NCBI GenBank assembly: GCA_050633365.1
Contig: JBOEGJ010000009.1
Coordinates: 210,639-274,638 of the forward strand
Reading direction: 5' to 3'
Origin: Pseudomaricurvus sp050633365
GTDB lineage: Bacteria; Pseudomonadota; Gammaproteobacteria; Pseudomonadales; Cellvibrionaceae
Length of the DNA: 64,000 bases
Shown one piece after another: positions 24,179 through 32,910 of the stretch. The position numbers were made by a program, and so were the translations under genes. Position 1 is the stretch's first letter. Every line of letters begins with the position of its first letter. Under the pieces are notes generated by a model, which did not search any database, had not been told where the DNA came from, and saw nothing but the letters and a program-made list of their open reading frames with translations.

Positions 24179-25495
24179 TCAGCGCAGGATACGCTCCCAT
24201 GCGCGCTGTACGCCGTTCATCGTGTCTTCTGGGGATTTCTGCCCAGCAAGCATCGTGGCAAGATCGCGGCTCAGGATTTCCAGCAGCTGCGGCGCATCCG
24301 GACCTGTGGGCCACGCCATTGCGTTGGCCAAAGCGTCACCGATGATCTCATGCGTCTGCGGCGCGGCTGTTTGATAAGTCGCGTTCTGGATCGTCGAGGT
24401 GCGGAATGGGTCAATGCCTGTCCCGTTGGTTGCCGACATCGTCAAGCACATTTCAACGCCAGAAATCCACTTGATGAACTCCCAAGCGATTTCCTGCTTT
24501 TGAGATTGAGGCGACAAACAAACACCAAAGCCCGCATTCAATGCAGCGCGGCTGTCGGCGGCGTTTCCGCTTGTCGTTGGAAGTGGAACAACGCCCCATC
24601 TGTCTTTAACCGCGGAATCTGTGTCTTGCGCAGCGTTCAGCGCCAGATCCATCCAGCCTTCTTTGGTCACAACCCGGCCACCAAGGAACAGCGCTAGACC
24701 CTCGGCATAGCCGATCTCGGGCGGCGTCGGTGACGCATGGGGGGACATCGCAGTGTAGTTTTCTGCAACCGCCAGCATCTCAGGCGTGTTCAACGCTGGT
24801 CGACCTTCTGCGTCGAGGAAGTTCGCACCAAAGTTGGCGACACGGTTTGCAAATGTCGAAACATTCAACAGTGGTACAGGCATACCCATCAACGAGTGGC
24901 CGTGAATGCCTTCGCTGCTTAGTTCCGACGTGGCTTGTTCTGCCAGCGCGTTCAGATCGTCCCAAGTCTTTGGCAGATCTGCGCCAAGACGGTCCAGCAG
25001 TTCCTTATTGTAGTAGAGCGCGTGGTTGTCTGCATCGTAAGGCAGCGCGTAGCGACGGTCTTCATATAGCGAATAGGCGTCATAGACGTTCTGGATGAAG
25101 TCATCGGGCTGCACTTCAGCCTTATCGCGTTCAATCATATCGGTGATATCGACGGCCAGACCGTTAGCAGCCAGAGCGCCGATGGTGCAGTACCAGTTTT
25201 GATAAACATCGTAACGGTTTGCACCGGACTGCTGATCAAGCGCGACCTGCTGGTACATCGCGCCCATCGGTACGGCGTCGATGTTAACAGTCACACCGGT
25301 TTTTTCTTTAAACGTTCGTGCGGCAATCTCAGCGCCGCCAACATGTGGCTGCGCGATCATTACCGTCAATTCATCAGTGCTCTGAGCAAGCACTGGCGCG
25401 GCCAAACCCGTTAGCGCCGTGCCACCAAAAGCAGCGGTTCCGGTCTTCAAAAGCGTTCTGCGACTAATTACACCCTTCGTTCTTGAGACAGTCAT
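24179..25495 (-). CDS. ABC transporter substrate-binding protein (family 1), Tat-exported
   Basis: A 438-residue extracytoplasmic binding protein. The ATG at 25495 is used because GGGAGGAAG lies before it. The N-terminus SRRTLLKTGTAAFGG is a twin-arginine signal with cleavage expected near APVLAQ. The rest has the two-lobed family 1 fold (WDDLNALAEQATSEL, GGRVVTKEGWMDLA, AWEFIKWISGVE). It delivers substrate to the MalF/MalG-type permeases downstream. A sigma-54 promoter at 25562-25577 precedes it. The ligand is unknown; the shared promoter with diol and acetoin genes suggests a small polyol or diol. Confidence 0.88.
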   Translation of the reverse strand: MTVSRTKGVISRRTLLKTGTAAFGGTALTGLAAPVLAQSTDELTVMIAQPHVGGAEIAARTFKEKTGVTVNIDAVPMGAMYQQVALDQQSGANRYDVYQNWYCTIGALAANGLAVDITDMIERDKAEVQPDDFIQNVYDAYSLYEDRRYALPYDADNHALYYNKELLDRLGADLPKTWDDLNALAEQATSELSSEGIHGHSLMGMPVPLLNVSTFANRVANFGANFLDAEGRPALNTPEMLAVAENYTAMSPHASPTPPEIGYAEGLALFLGGRVVTKEGWMDLALNAAQDTDSAVKDRWGVVPLPTTSGNAADSRAALNAGFGVCLSPQSQKQEIAWEFIKWISGVEMCLTMSATNGTGIDPFRTSTIQNATYQTAAPQTHEIIGDALANAMAWPTGPDAPQLLEILSRDLATMLAGQKSPEDTMNGVQRAWERILR

Positions 25496-25561
25496 TATCT
25501 TCCTCCCATTCATTGTTAGTCTTGTGCAGGTGGCATCGAAAGCGCACCTTGCAGACTTATA

Positions 25562-25577
25562 AGCAACAAGCATGCCA
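25562..25577 (-). promoter_or_regulatory. Sigma-54 promoter of the first ABC transporter operon
   Basis: The minus strand reads TGGCATGCTTGTTGCT, with the -24 GG and -12 GC at the required spacing. It differs from the acoX promoter core in one base. The binding-protein ATG is 67 bases downstream. Confidence 0.85.
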
Positions 25578-25725
25578 AGATTGATAATTGTCAGAATTCT
25601 CTGAGGAAAATCGCGTTTCACGCTGAAGTCAGGCGACGTTGCAGCGCGTTTTTTTCGGCGCGATTGCTGCAGGGAAAAAGACGGCAGTTTCCGCCTGATC
25701 TGTTGCTGCGTCTGGACCTTGGGCT

Positions 25726-26463
25726 TTAAAAATTTCGATCCAGCGTTTTTTCACACAGCTTGTTGACCCCCGCATGCAGCAAGATGGTCAGCGTTGCCAA
25801 AACGATCAACGCAGCAAACATCAAATCCGTCTTGGCCCGCCCATTTGCCAATAGCATCAGGTAGCCAAGCCCTCTCGATGCGCCGACCCATTCGCCAATG
25901 ATCGCGCCAATTGGCGCGTAAACAGCTGCCAGTCGCAAACCACTGCCAAAGCCCGGCAGCGCTGCGGGCACCCGGATCCGCCACATGATACGCCAAGGCG
26001 CTGCGCCCATCACGCGGGCCATGCCGATCCAGTCCCTATTCGTGCGCATCAACGCATCGAAAAAGGAGGATGTGACGGGAAAGTAGATTATGATCAAAGC
26101 CATCGTGATTTTCGACCACATGCCAAAGCCCAACCACAATGTCAGGATTGGGGCCAAGGCAAAGACAGGCACCGACTGTGAGAAGACCAAAATCGGTCTA
26201 ACCAAGGCCCGCGCAGTGGGCGAAAACGCCAAGCCAATAGCCGAGACAAAGCCGAGCAATGCCCCCAAGGCCAGCCCTATCAACACCTCTGCCATTGTTA
26301 TGGCCGCGTGTTCTGCCAAGAGCGCCCTGTCTTTCCAGATGGTTTCAAAAACCAACGCGGGGGGAGGCAAAATAAACCGAGCAACCCCTGTGGACCAAAC
26401 GAGCAATTGCCATAAGGTCAGTGCCAAAAGAGTTGCGGCAATCGATGCGCGCCAGCCGCTCAA
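25726..26463 (-). CDS. thiX: HMP-precursor ABC transporter permease
   Basis: A permease of about 245 residues in the SsuC/TauC-like family, with six hydrophobic helices and the EAA-type loop GMARVMGAAPWRIMWRIRVPAALP. A TTG at 26463 overlaps the stop of the preceding gene as TTGA and is preferred; a further TTG at 26487 is possible. It is the last gene of the thiamine operon. With the ThiY-type binding protein and ThiZ-type ATPase it forms an importer for pyrimidine precursors such as formyl-aminopyrimidine. Substrate assignment rests on the operon. Confidence 0.85.
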   Translation of the reverse strand: MSGWRASIAATLLALTLWQLLVWSTGVARFILPPPALVFETIWKDRALLAEHAAITMAEVLIGLALGALLGFVSAIGLAFSPTARALVRPILVFSQSVPVFALAPILTLWLGFGMWSKITMALIIIYFPVTSSFFDALMRTNRDWIGMARVMGAAPWRIMWRIRVPAALPGFGSGLRLAAVYAPIGAIIGEWVGASRGLGYLMLLANGRAKTDLMFAALIVLATLTILLHAGVNKLCEKTLDRNF

Positions 26464-27116
26464 CGTTGCACCTTGAAGCCGGCCCAAGCCGCATCGAAAA
26501 ACGCGCGTTCCAGTGAAACTGCCTGAGCGAACATGTCTTGGACTTCATCGCGTGCAGCTTGGTCCAAGCCATCCCAAACCGCGTCGAGTTGGCCACGCAA
26601 ATAGGCGACCACACCTTCAAAACCATCGCCCGAGTGCAGGGTGATCCATTCACCGAACCAGAATGGCAGCTCGCTCGCGCGATGTTCAACGGGGCGGGCC
26701 CATTCCAGATAAACCCATTCTGCCACGACCAAGACGGACAGCATAAGTTCATAGCGACCAGATATCCGCGCCTTGTGCATTAAGGCTTGGAACGCTTGCG
26801 TTTCGGGAGCAGCCGTCGCGACGCTAGGAACGTTCAATGCCTCCATCGATCGGAGGAAATATGTGTTTTCTGGCCCACAAATAAGGCCCAAGAACTGCGC
26901 GCCGGGAACGCCATCCGCCAACGTAGGCGCGTGCGCCACAGCCGAGGCGAGCAAGCGCACAAATCCATCGATGAACTGATAATCTTGTTGCAAATAGCCC
27001 GCCATTTTTTCGATCTCTAGCGTGCCTTGGGCAAGCGCGTCAGTAAATGGATGCTCGGTTGCGGCGCGCCAGTCCGTCGCCACCTGTTTTTTGAGATATT
27101 CGCTTGCTTGCATCAT
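26460..27116 (-). CDS. TenA family protein, TenA_E-like
   Basis: A 218-residue all-helical TenA/thiaminase II family protein. The first copy in this operon has a cysteine at the catalytic position (APCVMGYGEIG), but the matching helix here reads VLVVAEWVYLEWA, with no cysteine. That places it in the TenA_E group, which acts on pyrimidine breakdown products with glutamate in place of cysteine. The start overlaps the thiZ stop by 4 bp. Its probable role is hydrolysis of amino- or formylamino-pyrimidine derivatives to HMP. The exact substrate is not established. Confidence 0.82.
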   Translation of the reverse strand: MMQASEYLKKQVATDWRAATEHPFTDALAQGTLEIEKMAGYLQQDYQFIDGFVRLLASAVAHAPTLADGVPGAQFLGLICGPENTYFLRSMEALNVPSVATAAPETQAFQALMHKARISGRYELMLSVLVVAEWVYLEWARPVEHRASELPFWFGEWITLHSGDGFEGVVAYLRGQLDAVWDGLDQAARDEVQDMFAQAVSLERAFFDAAWAGFKVQR

Positions 27117-27817
27117 TGCTTCCTTAATTTCTTCAGCAGCGTTGCCTGCGCTAACAGCACATCCGCAGCATCCACTGGGCGCGGGATCGCTCCCGATGGT
27201 GCCTCGACATCGCTCAACCCGCTTTGTGTCATGATTAAAATGGTCTGCCCGAGGCGCGCCGCTTCGCCCGGGTCATGGGTGACCAGCAAAACTGTACGAC
27301 CTACGAGCAATTCTGCTGTCAATTCCTGCATTTGCGCCCTTGTCAGAGCATCAAGAGCCGAGAACGGCTCATCCAGCAAAACAACAGAGCGATCCTCCAT
27401 CAAGGTCCGCGCTAGGGCGACCCTTTGGCGTTGCCCGCCCGACAACTCATTGGGACGTTTATGCAGGTGTGCTGCAAGTCCGACACGCTCTAAAACCGCG
27501 CGGCCCATGGCTTTATTCGCGACCTCACCCCGAAGCCGCGCGCCAATCAACACATTGTCCAGAGCCGTCAGCCAAGGCAGCAAAAGATCATCCTGCGCCA
27601 TAAGCGCGACGTTGCCGCCACCTGCCATAGCGCCGTCCAGATCAATACCATCGCCAAGTCCCGCAAAAAGCCGCAAGACCGTGGATTTCCCCACCCCGCT
27701 CGCCCCTAAAAGACAGGTCCATTCGCCTGCCCTCACCGTCAGGTCCAACCCTTCAAAAATTGACTGATCGCCAATTTTCGCGTGGCCTGTCAGATATAAG
27801 GCAGGAGCAATGCTCAC
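27113..27817 (-). CDS. thiZ: HMP-precursor ABC transporter ATP-binding protein
   Basis: A 234-residue ATPase. The GTG at 27817 overlaps the tenA stop as GTGA and is preferred over a start inside tenA. LGASGVGKST is Walker A, LMAQDDLLLPW the Q-loop region, LSGGQRQRVALARTL the signature, VVLLDEPFSALDAL Walker B, and LVTHDPGEAARL the switch histidine. It belongs to the nitrate/sulfonate/taurine-type ATPases used by ThiXYZ. Lies between the two tenA genes with 4-bp overlaps on both sides. Confidence 0.88.
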   Translation of the reverse strand: MSIAPALYLTGHAKIGDQSIFEGLDLTVRAGEWTCLLGASGVGKSTVLRLFAGLGDGIDLDGAMAGGGNVALMAQDDLLLPWLTALDNVLIGARLRGEVANKAMGRAVLERVGLAAHLHKRPNELSGGQRQRVALARTLMEDRSVVLLDEPFSALDALTRAQMQELTAELLVGRTVLLVTHDPGEAARLGQTILIMTQSGLSDVEAPSGAIPRPVDAADVLLAQATLLKKLRKQ

Positions 27818-28482
27818 GGGCGCAATCCCATGTCCCAAAACCCGACTTCGAGTTTTGTCGCCATGTCGAAGCGCCTGCAAAGTGCAGGCCATCTTGGGCA
27901 GGATTCAGGGTTGTCTCCTAGGCGGCGCTGAACTGCATTGTCTATCAATGCCCCCACATCACGGCAAAGCTGTTGGTATTCGTCGCTGGCGTATGTGTTG
28001 ATCCATTCTGAATATGTATCACAGGTTTTGGCCGCCGCGAGCGCCGCCCCGATCTCACCATACCCCATAACGCAAGGGGCAAGCGCCGCCAGCAAATCCA
28101 AAAGATCACCAGAGTGGCCCGCATCCAGAACATATCGGGTATAAGCGAGGTTCTCGGGTCGCTCTTGCGTGGTGAACAAATCTGCTTCGCTCACCCCTGC
28201 CGCTGCACAGGTTTTCACATGTAACGCGATTTCATCATTGATCAGCGCATTCACCGTGCCTGCGGCAAGACGCATTTCGTCCACTGTATCTGCCTTGGTC
28301 ACTGCCAGTGCCCAAGCGCGAGAGAAGTGGATCAGGAAGACATAGTCCTGCTTTAAGTAGTGCAGAAAAGCAGCGCGCGGCAAAGTACCATCACCTAGCC
28401 TTTCAACAAACTTGTGCCTAGTATAATCGGTCCAAGCGGGGGTTGCCCCCCGCCAAGACTGGAACGTGTTACCGTAACTCAT
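27814..28482 (-). CDS. tenA: Thiaminase II / aminopyrimidine aminohydrolase
   Basis: A 222-residue TenA_C protein. The catalytic cysteine is in ALAPCVMGYGEIG, the helix that also holds the conserved tyrosine and glutamate. The N-terminal HPFV-like region is FVERLGDGTLP, and LKQDYVFLIHFSRAWA is the conserved second helix. It hydrolyses aminopyrimidine to HMP for thiamine synthesis, and can cleave thiamine. Start overlaps the thiY stop by 4 bp and its stop overlaps thiZ. HMP made here can be phosphorylated by ThiD, the first gene of the operon. Confidence 0.9.
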   Translation of the reverse strand: MSYGNTFQSWRGATPAWTDYTRHKFVERLGDGTLPRAAFLHYLKQDYVFLIHFSRAWALAVTKADTVDEMRLAAGTVNALINDEIALHVKTCAAAGVSEADLFTTQERPENLAYTRYVLDAGHSGDLLDLLAALAPCVMGYGEIGAALAAAKTCDTYSEWINTYASDEYQQLCRDVGALIDNAVQRRLGDNPESCPRWPALCRRFDMATKLEVGFWDMGLRP

Positions 28483-29414
28483 TCTGCACCCAGATCAATC
28501 GCGAGGGCCGAAACGGGACGCGTTCCTTCAACCAACCCACTGTCGGCCAAGAACTGTTCAAACCGTGTGTAGCGGCCTTCATCTAGGGCTTCGGGGCGCA
28601 GCGCAAAACGCGGCAGAGTATCAACCCAAGCCTTGGCATTTAGCTCATCATCCAGTTCGGGGGCATACCCCTTGAACAGCTCCCACGAAGCGTCTGGGTT
28701 GTTGACAATATACTGCGTGGCCAATTCCGTCGCCCGCAAGAAGCCCCGCACTTGGCCGAGATCCATAAGATCGGGATTAGCCACATAAATCAGCTCGTCA
28801 TAGGTCGGGACGCCTTCCTCTTCCACATAGAAACAATGGCCTTCGACGCCCTCAATTTCCATCTGATTCAGTTCGAAATTGCGATAGGCCCCGATGACCG
28901 CATCCACCTGCCCAGACATCAGCGATGGGGAGAGCGAGAAGTTCACATTGACCATTTCAACGTCACTCAAGCTTACGCCGTGATTGCCCAACATAGCGGT
29001 CAGAACAGCCTCTTCTACGCCAGCAACTGAAAAGCCGATTTTGCCGCCCTTTAGATCACCGATCTCTTTGATGGGACCGTCTTCCAGCACCAACAGGCAA
29101 TTCAAAGGCGTCGCCACTAAGGTTCCAACGCGGATAAGCGGCAGACCTTCTGCAACATGCAAGTGTTGGCTCGGCTGGTAGCTGACAGCAATGTCGCCTT
29201 GGCCAGCTGCCACCAGCTTTGGCGGCGCGGATGGATCAGCGGGGGGGATGATTTCGACATCCAGTCCTTGGTCGGCAAAATAGCCCAACTCTTCAGCAAC
29301 AATGATCGGCCCATGATCGGGGTTAATGAACCAGTCCAACAACAGTGTCATTTTCTCTTCGGCAACAGCCGGTGTCGCCAGCAAAAGGGTGGCGGCGGTA
29401 GCTAGGTATTTCAT
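28479..29414 (-). CDS. thiY: HMP-precursor ABC transporter binding protein
   Basis: A 311-residue periplasmic protein of the ThiY/NMT1 family. The ATG at 29414 has AAGGAG before it. Residues 1-18 are a Sec signal (MKYLATAATLLLATPAVA). The mature part begins LLLDWFINPDHGPIIVAEELGYF, the hallmark of this family, with AVSYQPSQHLHVAEGLP in the ligand cleft. It captures a thiamine degradation product such as formyl-aminopyrimidine for the ThiXZ permease. Confidence 0.88.
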   Translation of the reverse strand: MKYLATAATLLLATPAVAEEKMTLLLDWFINPDHGPIIVAEELGYFADQGLDVEIIPPADPSAPPKLVAAGQGDIAVSYQPSQHLHVAEGLPLIRVGTLVATPLNCLLVLEDGPIKEIGDLKGGKIGFSVAGVEEAVLTAMLGNHGVSLSDVEMVNVNFSLSPSLMSGQVDAVIGAYRNFELNQMEIEGVEGHCFYVEEEGVPTYDELIYVANPDLMDLGQVRGFLRATELATQYIVNNPDASWELFKGYAPELDDELNAKAWVDTLPRFALRPEALDEGRYTRFEQFLADSGLVEGTRPVSALAIDLGAE

Positions 29415-29427
29415 GTGTCTTTTCTCC

Positions 29428-30384
29428 TTAATCTCCGAGGGCGAGCAGCTTGATGTCTCCCCCCCACTGCTTTGAAAGTCGTTCAGCCGCTTGCCAGGCG
29501 CGAAGGCCCGAGCGGCACGCCAATACGGCGCGTTGATGTGTGTCAGGGCTTGGGCCATCTCGCCCGAAATCCGCGACTGAGAGGCGCTGCGCTCCGCGCA
29601 AAACTGGCCCGTGCTCATCAATCGCTCTTAGATCAATGAGCCAGTCGGTGTTCTCGACGGCGTCGGCGTCTATGAAACTTGGGTTCGCCCTTGGGTTTGG
29701 CGCGCTATCAAAACGAAAACCACCAAAGCGCAACGCGGCCGCGTCATAACTCACGAGTTGTCCTAAAGAAGCGCGATCACCGCTCGCCACAGCCAGCGCC
29801 ATCTGCGCTTGCAAGCTGCCAATCACACCAACGCTCGGCCCCAACACTCCGTCGGCATCGCACGAACCCAAACGATCCGGCAAATTTGGGAACACCGCGC
29901 GCAAGCCCGGCGCGCCTGCGCAAAATCCGCCGCAGTACCCGTCGCGCCCCACAACGCTGGCGCTTATCAGCGGTTGACCCGTTTCTAGACAATGATCCGA
30001 GGCGATGTAGCTCGCAGCGAAACTATCAGCGCAGTCCAGAACCACGTCCATTCCCGCGCAAAGTGACGCTGCATTGCCGGGGTCAAACCGCGCTATCTGG
30101 GTTTCAATCTCAACCTCAGAATTCAACGCCCTCAGCGCTTGGGCGGCGACGTCCACCTTGGGTTTTCCAATATCATTTTCGCGAAAGAGCGTTTGCCGAT
30201 GCAGGTTACTCAGCGCCACAACATCGCGATCCACCAAACGGACCCGCCCTACACCAGCGCCCACAAGATACTGCAAAACAGGTGCAGCCAAGCCACCCGC
30301 GCCAATGACTAGGACCGAAGCCTTAGCCAATCGCGCCTGCGCTTGCTCGCCTTGAACGGCGACCTGACGGGCGTAACGGCTCAT
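29428..30384 (-). CDS. thiF: ThiF/MoeB-type adenylyltransferase fused to a rhodanese-like domain
   Basis: A 318-residue protein. The ATG at 30384 overlaps the thiE stop (ATGA). Residues 20-50 contain VLVIGAGGLAAPVLQYLVGAG, the ATP-binding motif, and DRDVVALSNLHRQTLF is the family's active-site block. This domain adenylates the C-terminal glycine of ThiS. From about residue 235 a rhodanese-like domain follows with ACRSGLRAWQAAERL, whose CRSGxR loop carries a candidate persulfide cysteine. A fused sulfurtransferase could supply sulfur directly. The CxxC zinc sites of classical ThiF are not evident. Confidence 0.87.
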   Translation of the reverse strand: MSRYARQVAVQGEQAQARLAKASVLVIGAGGLAAPVLQYLVGAGVGRVRLVDRDVVALSNLHRQTLFRENDIGKPKVDVAAQALRALNSEVEIETQIARFDPGNAASLCAGMDVVLDCADSFAASYIASDHCLETGQPLISASVVGRDGYCGGFCAGAPGLRAVFPNLPDRLGSCDADGVLGPSVGVIGSLQAQMALAVASGDRASLGQLVSYDAAALRFGGFRFDSAPNPRANPSFIDADAVENTDWLIDLRAIDEHGPVLRGAQRLSVADFGRDGPSPDTHQRAVLACRSGLRAWQAAERLSKQWGGDIKLLALGD

Positions 30385-30977
30385 GGGCAAACTCGCAGCC
30401 ATTCGCGCACCCGCGCATCAGGATCATCGTTCATTGTGATGTCAGTCACGGCAGAGACAATGTCAGCGCCAGCCTCGAATGCACCGCCCGCTCGCTCAAC
30501 CGACATTCCGCCAATGGCCACCAGCGGAATGTCACCAATCCGCTCTTTCCAGACGGATAGTTTTTCGACCCCCTGCTGGTGCCATTTCATCTTTTTCAGG
30601 ATGGTCGGATAGACGGGCCCGAGGGCCACATAATCGGGCGATAGCGCCAATGCGCGTTCGAGTTCCGCCTCATCATGGGTGGAAACGCCTAGTTTAATAT
30701 TGGCTGCCCGAATGGCGGTGATGTCGGCGATATCCAAGTCTTCCTGCCCAAGGTGCAGCCAGTCACAGCCAAGCTCAATCGCGAGTTCCCAATAATCGTT
30801 AACGACCAAGACTGCGTCATGCGCACGGCACAGGTCTCGCGCCTCGAGCAATTGCGCGCGAACGAGCGCAGCTGGCTGGTCTTTGATCCGAAGCTGCACC
30901 AGCTTCACGCCAAGAGGCAGGGTGCGGCGTAGCCACGCAACATCGTCAAAGATGGGATAAAAAGAATGCAACGTCAC
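30381..30977 (-). CDS. thiE: Thiamine-phosphate synthase
   Basis: A 198-residue TIM-barrel enzyme that joins HMP pyrophosphate and thiazole phosphate. VKLVQLRIKD (pyrophosphate side), VVNDYWELAIELGCDWLHLGQEDL, LGVSTHDEAELERAL, DYVALGPVYPT and PLVAIGGMSVERA are in family order. The start overlaps the thiG stop by 4 bp. Cytosolic step uniting the two branches of the pathway. Confidence 0.93.
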   Translation of the reverse strand: MTLHSFYPIFDDVAWLRRTLPLGVKLVQLRIKDQPAALVRAQLLEARDLCRAHDAVLVVNDYWELAIELGCDWLHLGQEDLDIADITAIRAANIKLGVSTHDEAELERALALSPDYVALGPVYPTILKKMKWHQQGVEKLSVWKERIGDIPLVAIGGMSVERAGGAFEAGADIVSAVTDITMNDDPDARVREWLRVCP

Positions 30978-31744
30978 AAGAGAGCCTTTCCGATAACTGG
31001 CGTGGACGGCGCGGCCATATCGCGCGGCTCCATCGGATCAGCGGCGGCGGCCAATGCGCCCGCTTCTACCGCGCGGGCAAAACCTTCGGCCATCGCAGCG
31101 GGATCGCCTGCCTTGGCAACTGCTGTGTTCAAAAGCACCGCGTCAAAGCCTAGCTCTATTGCATGAGCTGCTTGACTAGGCAGACCGAGACCCGCGTCCA
31201 CCACCAAAGGAATGTCGGGAAAATGGGCGCGAAGACTGCGCAGACCATAGATGTTGTTCAGCCCCAAGCCGGTGCCGATCGGCGCGCCCCAAGGCATGAG
31301 CACTTTGCACCCCACCTCGACGAGCCGCTCGCACAGCACCAAGTCTTCGGTGCAATACGGAAACACCTCGAACCCGTCTTCGATCAAAGTTTCGGCCGCT
31401 TCTACCAAGCCAAAAGGATCAGGCTGCAAGGTATCGCCCTGACCAATCACCTCTAGCTTGATCCAATTGGTATCAAACAGCTCTCGCGCCATTTGCGATG
31501 TTGTCACGGCCTCGCGCACCGAATGACATCCAGCGGTGTTGGGCAAAACAGCCACGCCCAGATCTTTGATCAATGACCAAAAATCCTGACCTGCTTGCTC
31601 ACCACCGGCCTCACGGCGCACCGATACCGTGGCAATTCCCGCGCCTGAACGGCGAAACGCGTCAGCCAAGATCGCGGGTGATGGGTATTGCGCCGTGCCC
31701 AACATCAGGCGCGATTTGATTTCTTTTTCGTAAAATATCGGCAT
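30974..31744 (-). CDS. thiG: Thiazole synthase
   Basis: A 256-residue TIM-barrel enzyme. The ATG at 31744 is 1 bp after the thiS stop and has AAGGGGGA upstream. MLGTAQYPSPAILADAFRRSG, ATVSVRRE, VLPNTAGCHSVREAV, WIKLEVIGQ with the Schiff-base lysine, VLMPWGAPIGTGLGLNN and VVDAGLGLPSQA are typical. It forms the thiazole from deoxyxylulose phosphate, dehydroglycine from ThiO and sulfur from ThiS. Confidence 0.95.
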   Translation of the reverse strand: MPIFYEKEIKSRLMLGTAQYPSPAILADAFRRSGAGIATVSVRREAGGEQAGQDFWSLIKDLGVAVLPNTAGCHSVREAVTTSQMARELFDTNWIKLEVIGQGDTLQPDPFGLVEAAETLIEDGFEVFPYCTEDLVLCERLVEVGCKVLMPWGAPIGTGLGLNNIYGLRSLRAHFPDIPLVVDAGLGLPSQAAHAIELGFDAVLLNTAVAKAGDPAAMAEGFARAVEAGALAAAADPMEPRDMAAPSTPVIGKALL

Positions 31745-31745
31745 C

Positions 31746-31943
31746 CTATCCCCCTTGCCTTGGCGCAACCAATTCAACGCGATCGCCATTCTTGAGATTT
31801 GTCTGAGCGCGCAGGCCAACAGGTACGAAACCTTCATTCACCGCAGTGGCGACTTTGGCGTCAGCTTTGCCCAGCTCCATCAAGAGTGCTTCCAAAGTCG
31901 CGGCGTTGCTTTCAATGGGCTCGCCATTAACGATAATCTTCAT
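31746..31943 (-). CDS. thiS: Sulfur carrier protein ThiS
   Basis: A 65-residue ubiquitin-like protein that ends in Gly-Gly (VAPRQGG), the site of adenylation and thiocarboxylation. The start MKIIVNGEP is typical and the length is normal. It overlaps the end of thiO by 17 bp and is followed by thiG after 1 bp. Confidence 0.93.
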   Translation of the reverse strand: MKIIVNGEPIESNAATLEALLMELGKADAKVATAVNEGFVPVGLRAQTNLKNGDRVELVAPRQGG

Positions 31944-32910
31944 ACCAAACCTCCGGAGGTCTTCCGCCGACCAGCAAATCCGCTGTCATTTCGGCCATTT
32001 TGGGTGCCAACAAAAATCCGTGCCGGAACAACCCGTTGACGTAGACGCGATCTTGCATGTGACGAATGCGCGGCTGATTGTCGGGGAAAGCGGGGCGTGC
32101 ATCGACGCCGATTTCCAGCAATTCCGCATCGCCAAAAGCTGGGTGCAGCGCGTAGGCTGCATTGATCAATTCGCTGACCGAGCGCAAAGTTGCTCGGCTG
32201 CGCTCGCCGCTCTCGATCTGCGTCGCCCCGAGCATGAACACCCCGTCACCGCGCGGCACAATGTAGAGCGGAAAGCGCGGGTGTAGCAGGCGCACAGGGC
32301 GGTGCAGTTTCACATCCTGACAGCGCACCACAAGCATTTCGCCCTTAACGCCGCGCAAATCAGGCAAGCGGTCTCTGGCCGCCAAGCCACGGCAATCAAT
32401 GACTTGGCCATTTGACGCAGACCCATCGAAGGAAAAGGTAACACCGTCTTTGAGCAAGCGATCTAACAGACCTTGAAGCGTTGCCCTTGGATCGAGATGC
32501 GCTTCTTCCTCAACGAAAAGCGCTTTTGAGAACCCGTCACCAAGGTGCGGTTCTTTCTCTGAAAGATCACTCTTGTCCAACAGCATTGCGCGGGGCACAC
32601 GTCGCGCAAAGGTCCTAAGCTCGCTTTGATCGCGCCCTAGGGCAACCACCAGGGTTCCTTTTCGCTGCACCTCTGAGCCTTCGCGCGCCCACCAATCGGC
32701 AGCAAGGCGTCCTTGCCTTATGACCTCTGGCTCGGCAGTCGCTCCTTCACATTCAGGGGCTAGCATCCCGCCAGCCCACCAACTGCAAGCGTGCTTGCTT
32801 GGCATGCCAGCGGGATCAACCAGCTGCACCTTAGCGCCGTGCCTGTGCAGCGCGGCCGCAACCGTGAGCCCGCACACACCTGCGCCCAATATGGTGAATT
32901 CCGACATCAT
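31927..32910 (-). CDS. thiO: Glycine oxidase ThiO
   Basis: A 327-residue DAO-type flavoprotein. FTILGAGVCGLTVAAALHRHG is the FAD motif, and HACSWWAGGMLAPECE is the block seen in ThiO. The C-terminal VYVNGLFRHGFLLAPKMAE is the second FAD contact. It oxidises glycine to the imine used by ThiG, so this organism uses the oxygen-dependent route and not ThiH. The ATG at 32910 overlaps the thiD stop as ATGA; 32907 is equally possible. Confidence 0.92.
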   Translation of the reverse strand: MMSEFTILGAGVCGLTVAAALHRHGAKVQLVDPAGMPSKHACSWWAGGMLAPECEGATAEPEVIRQGRLAADWWAREGSEVQRKGTLVVALGRDQSELRTFARRVPRAMLLDKSDLSEKEPHLGDGFSKALFVEEEAHLDPRATLQGLLDRLLKDGVTFSFDGSASNGQVIDCRGLAARDRLPDLRGVKGEMLVVRCQDVKLHRPVRLLHPRFPLYIVPRGDGVFMLGATQIESGERSRATLRSVSELINAAYALHPAFGDAELLEIGVDARPAFPDNQPRIRHMQDRVYVNGLFRHGFLLAPKMAEMTADLLVGGRPPEVWYEDYR

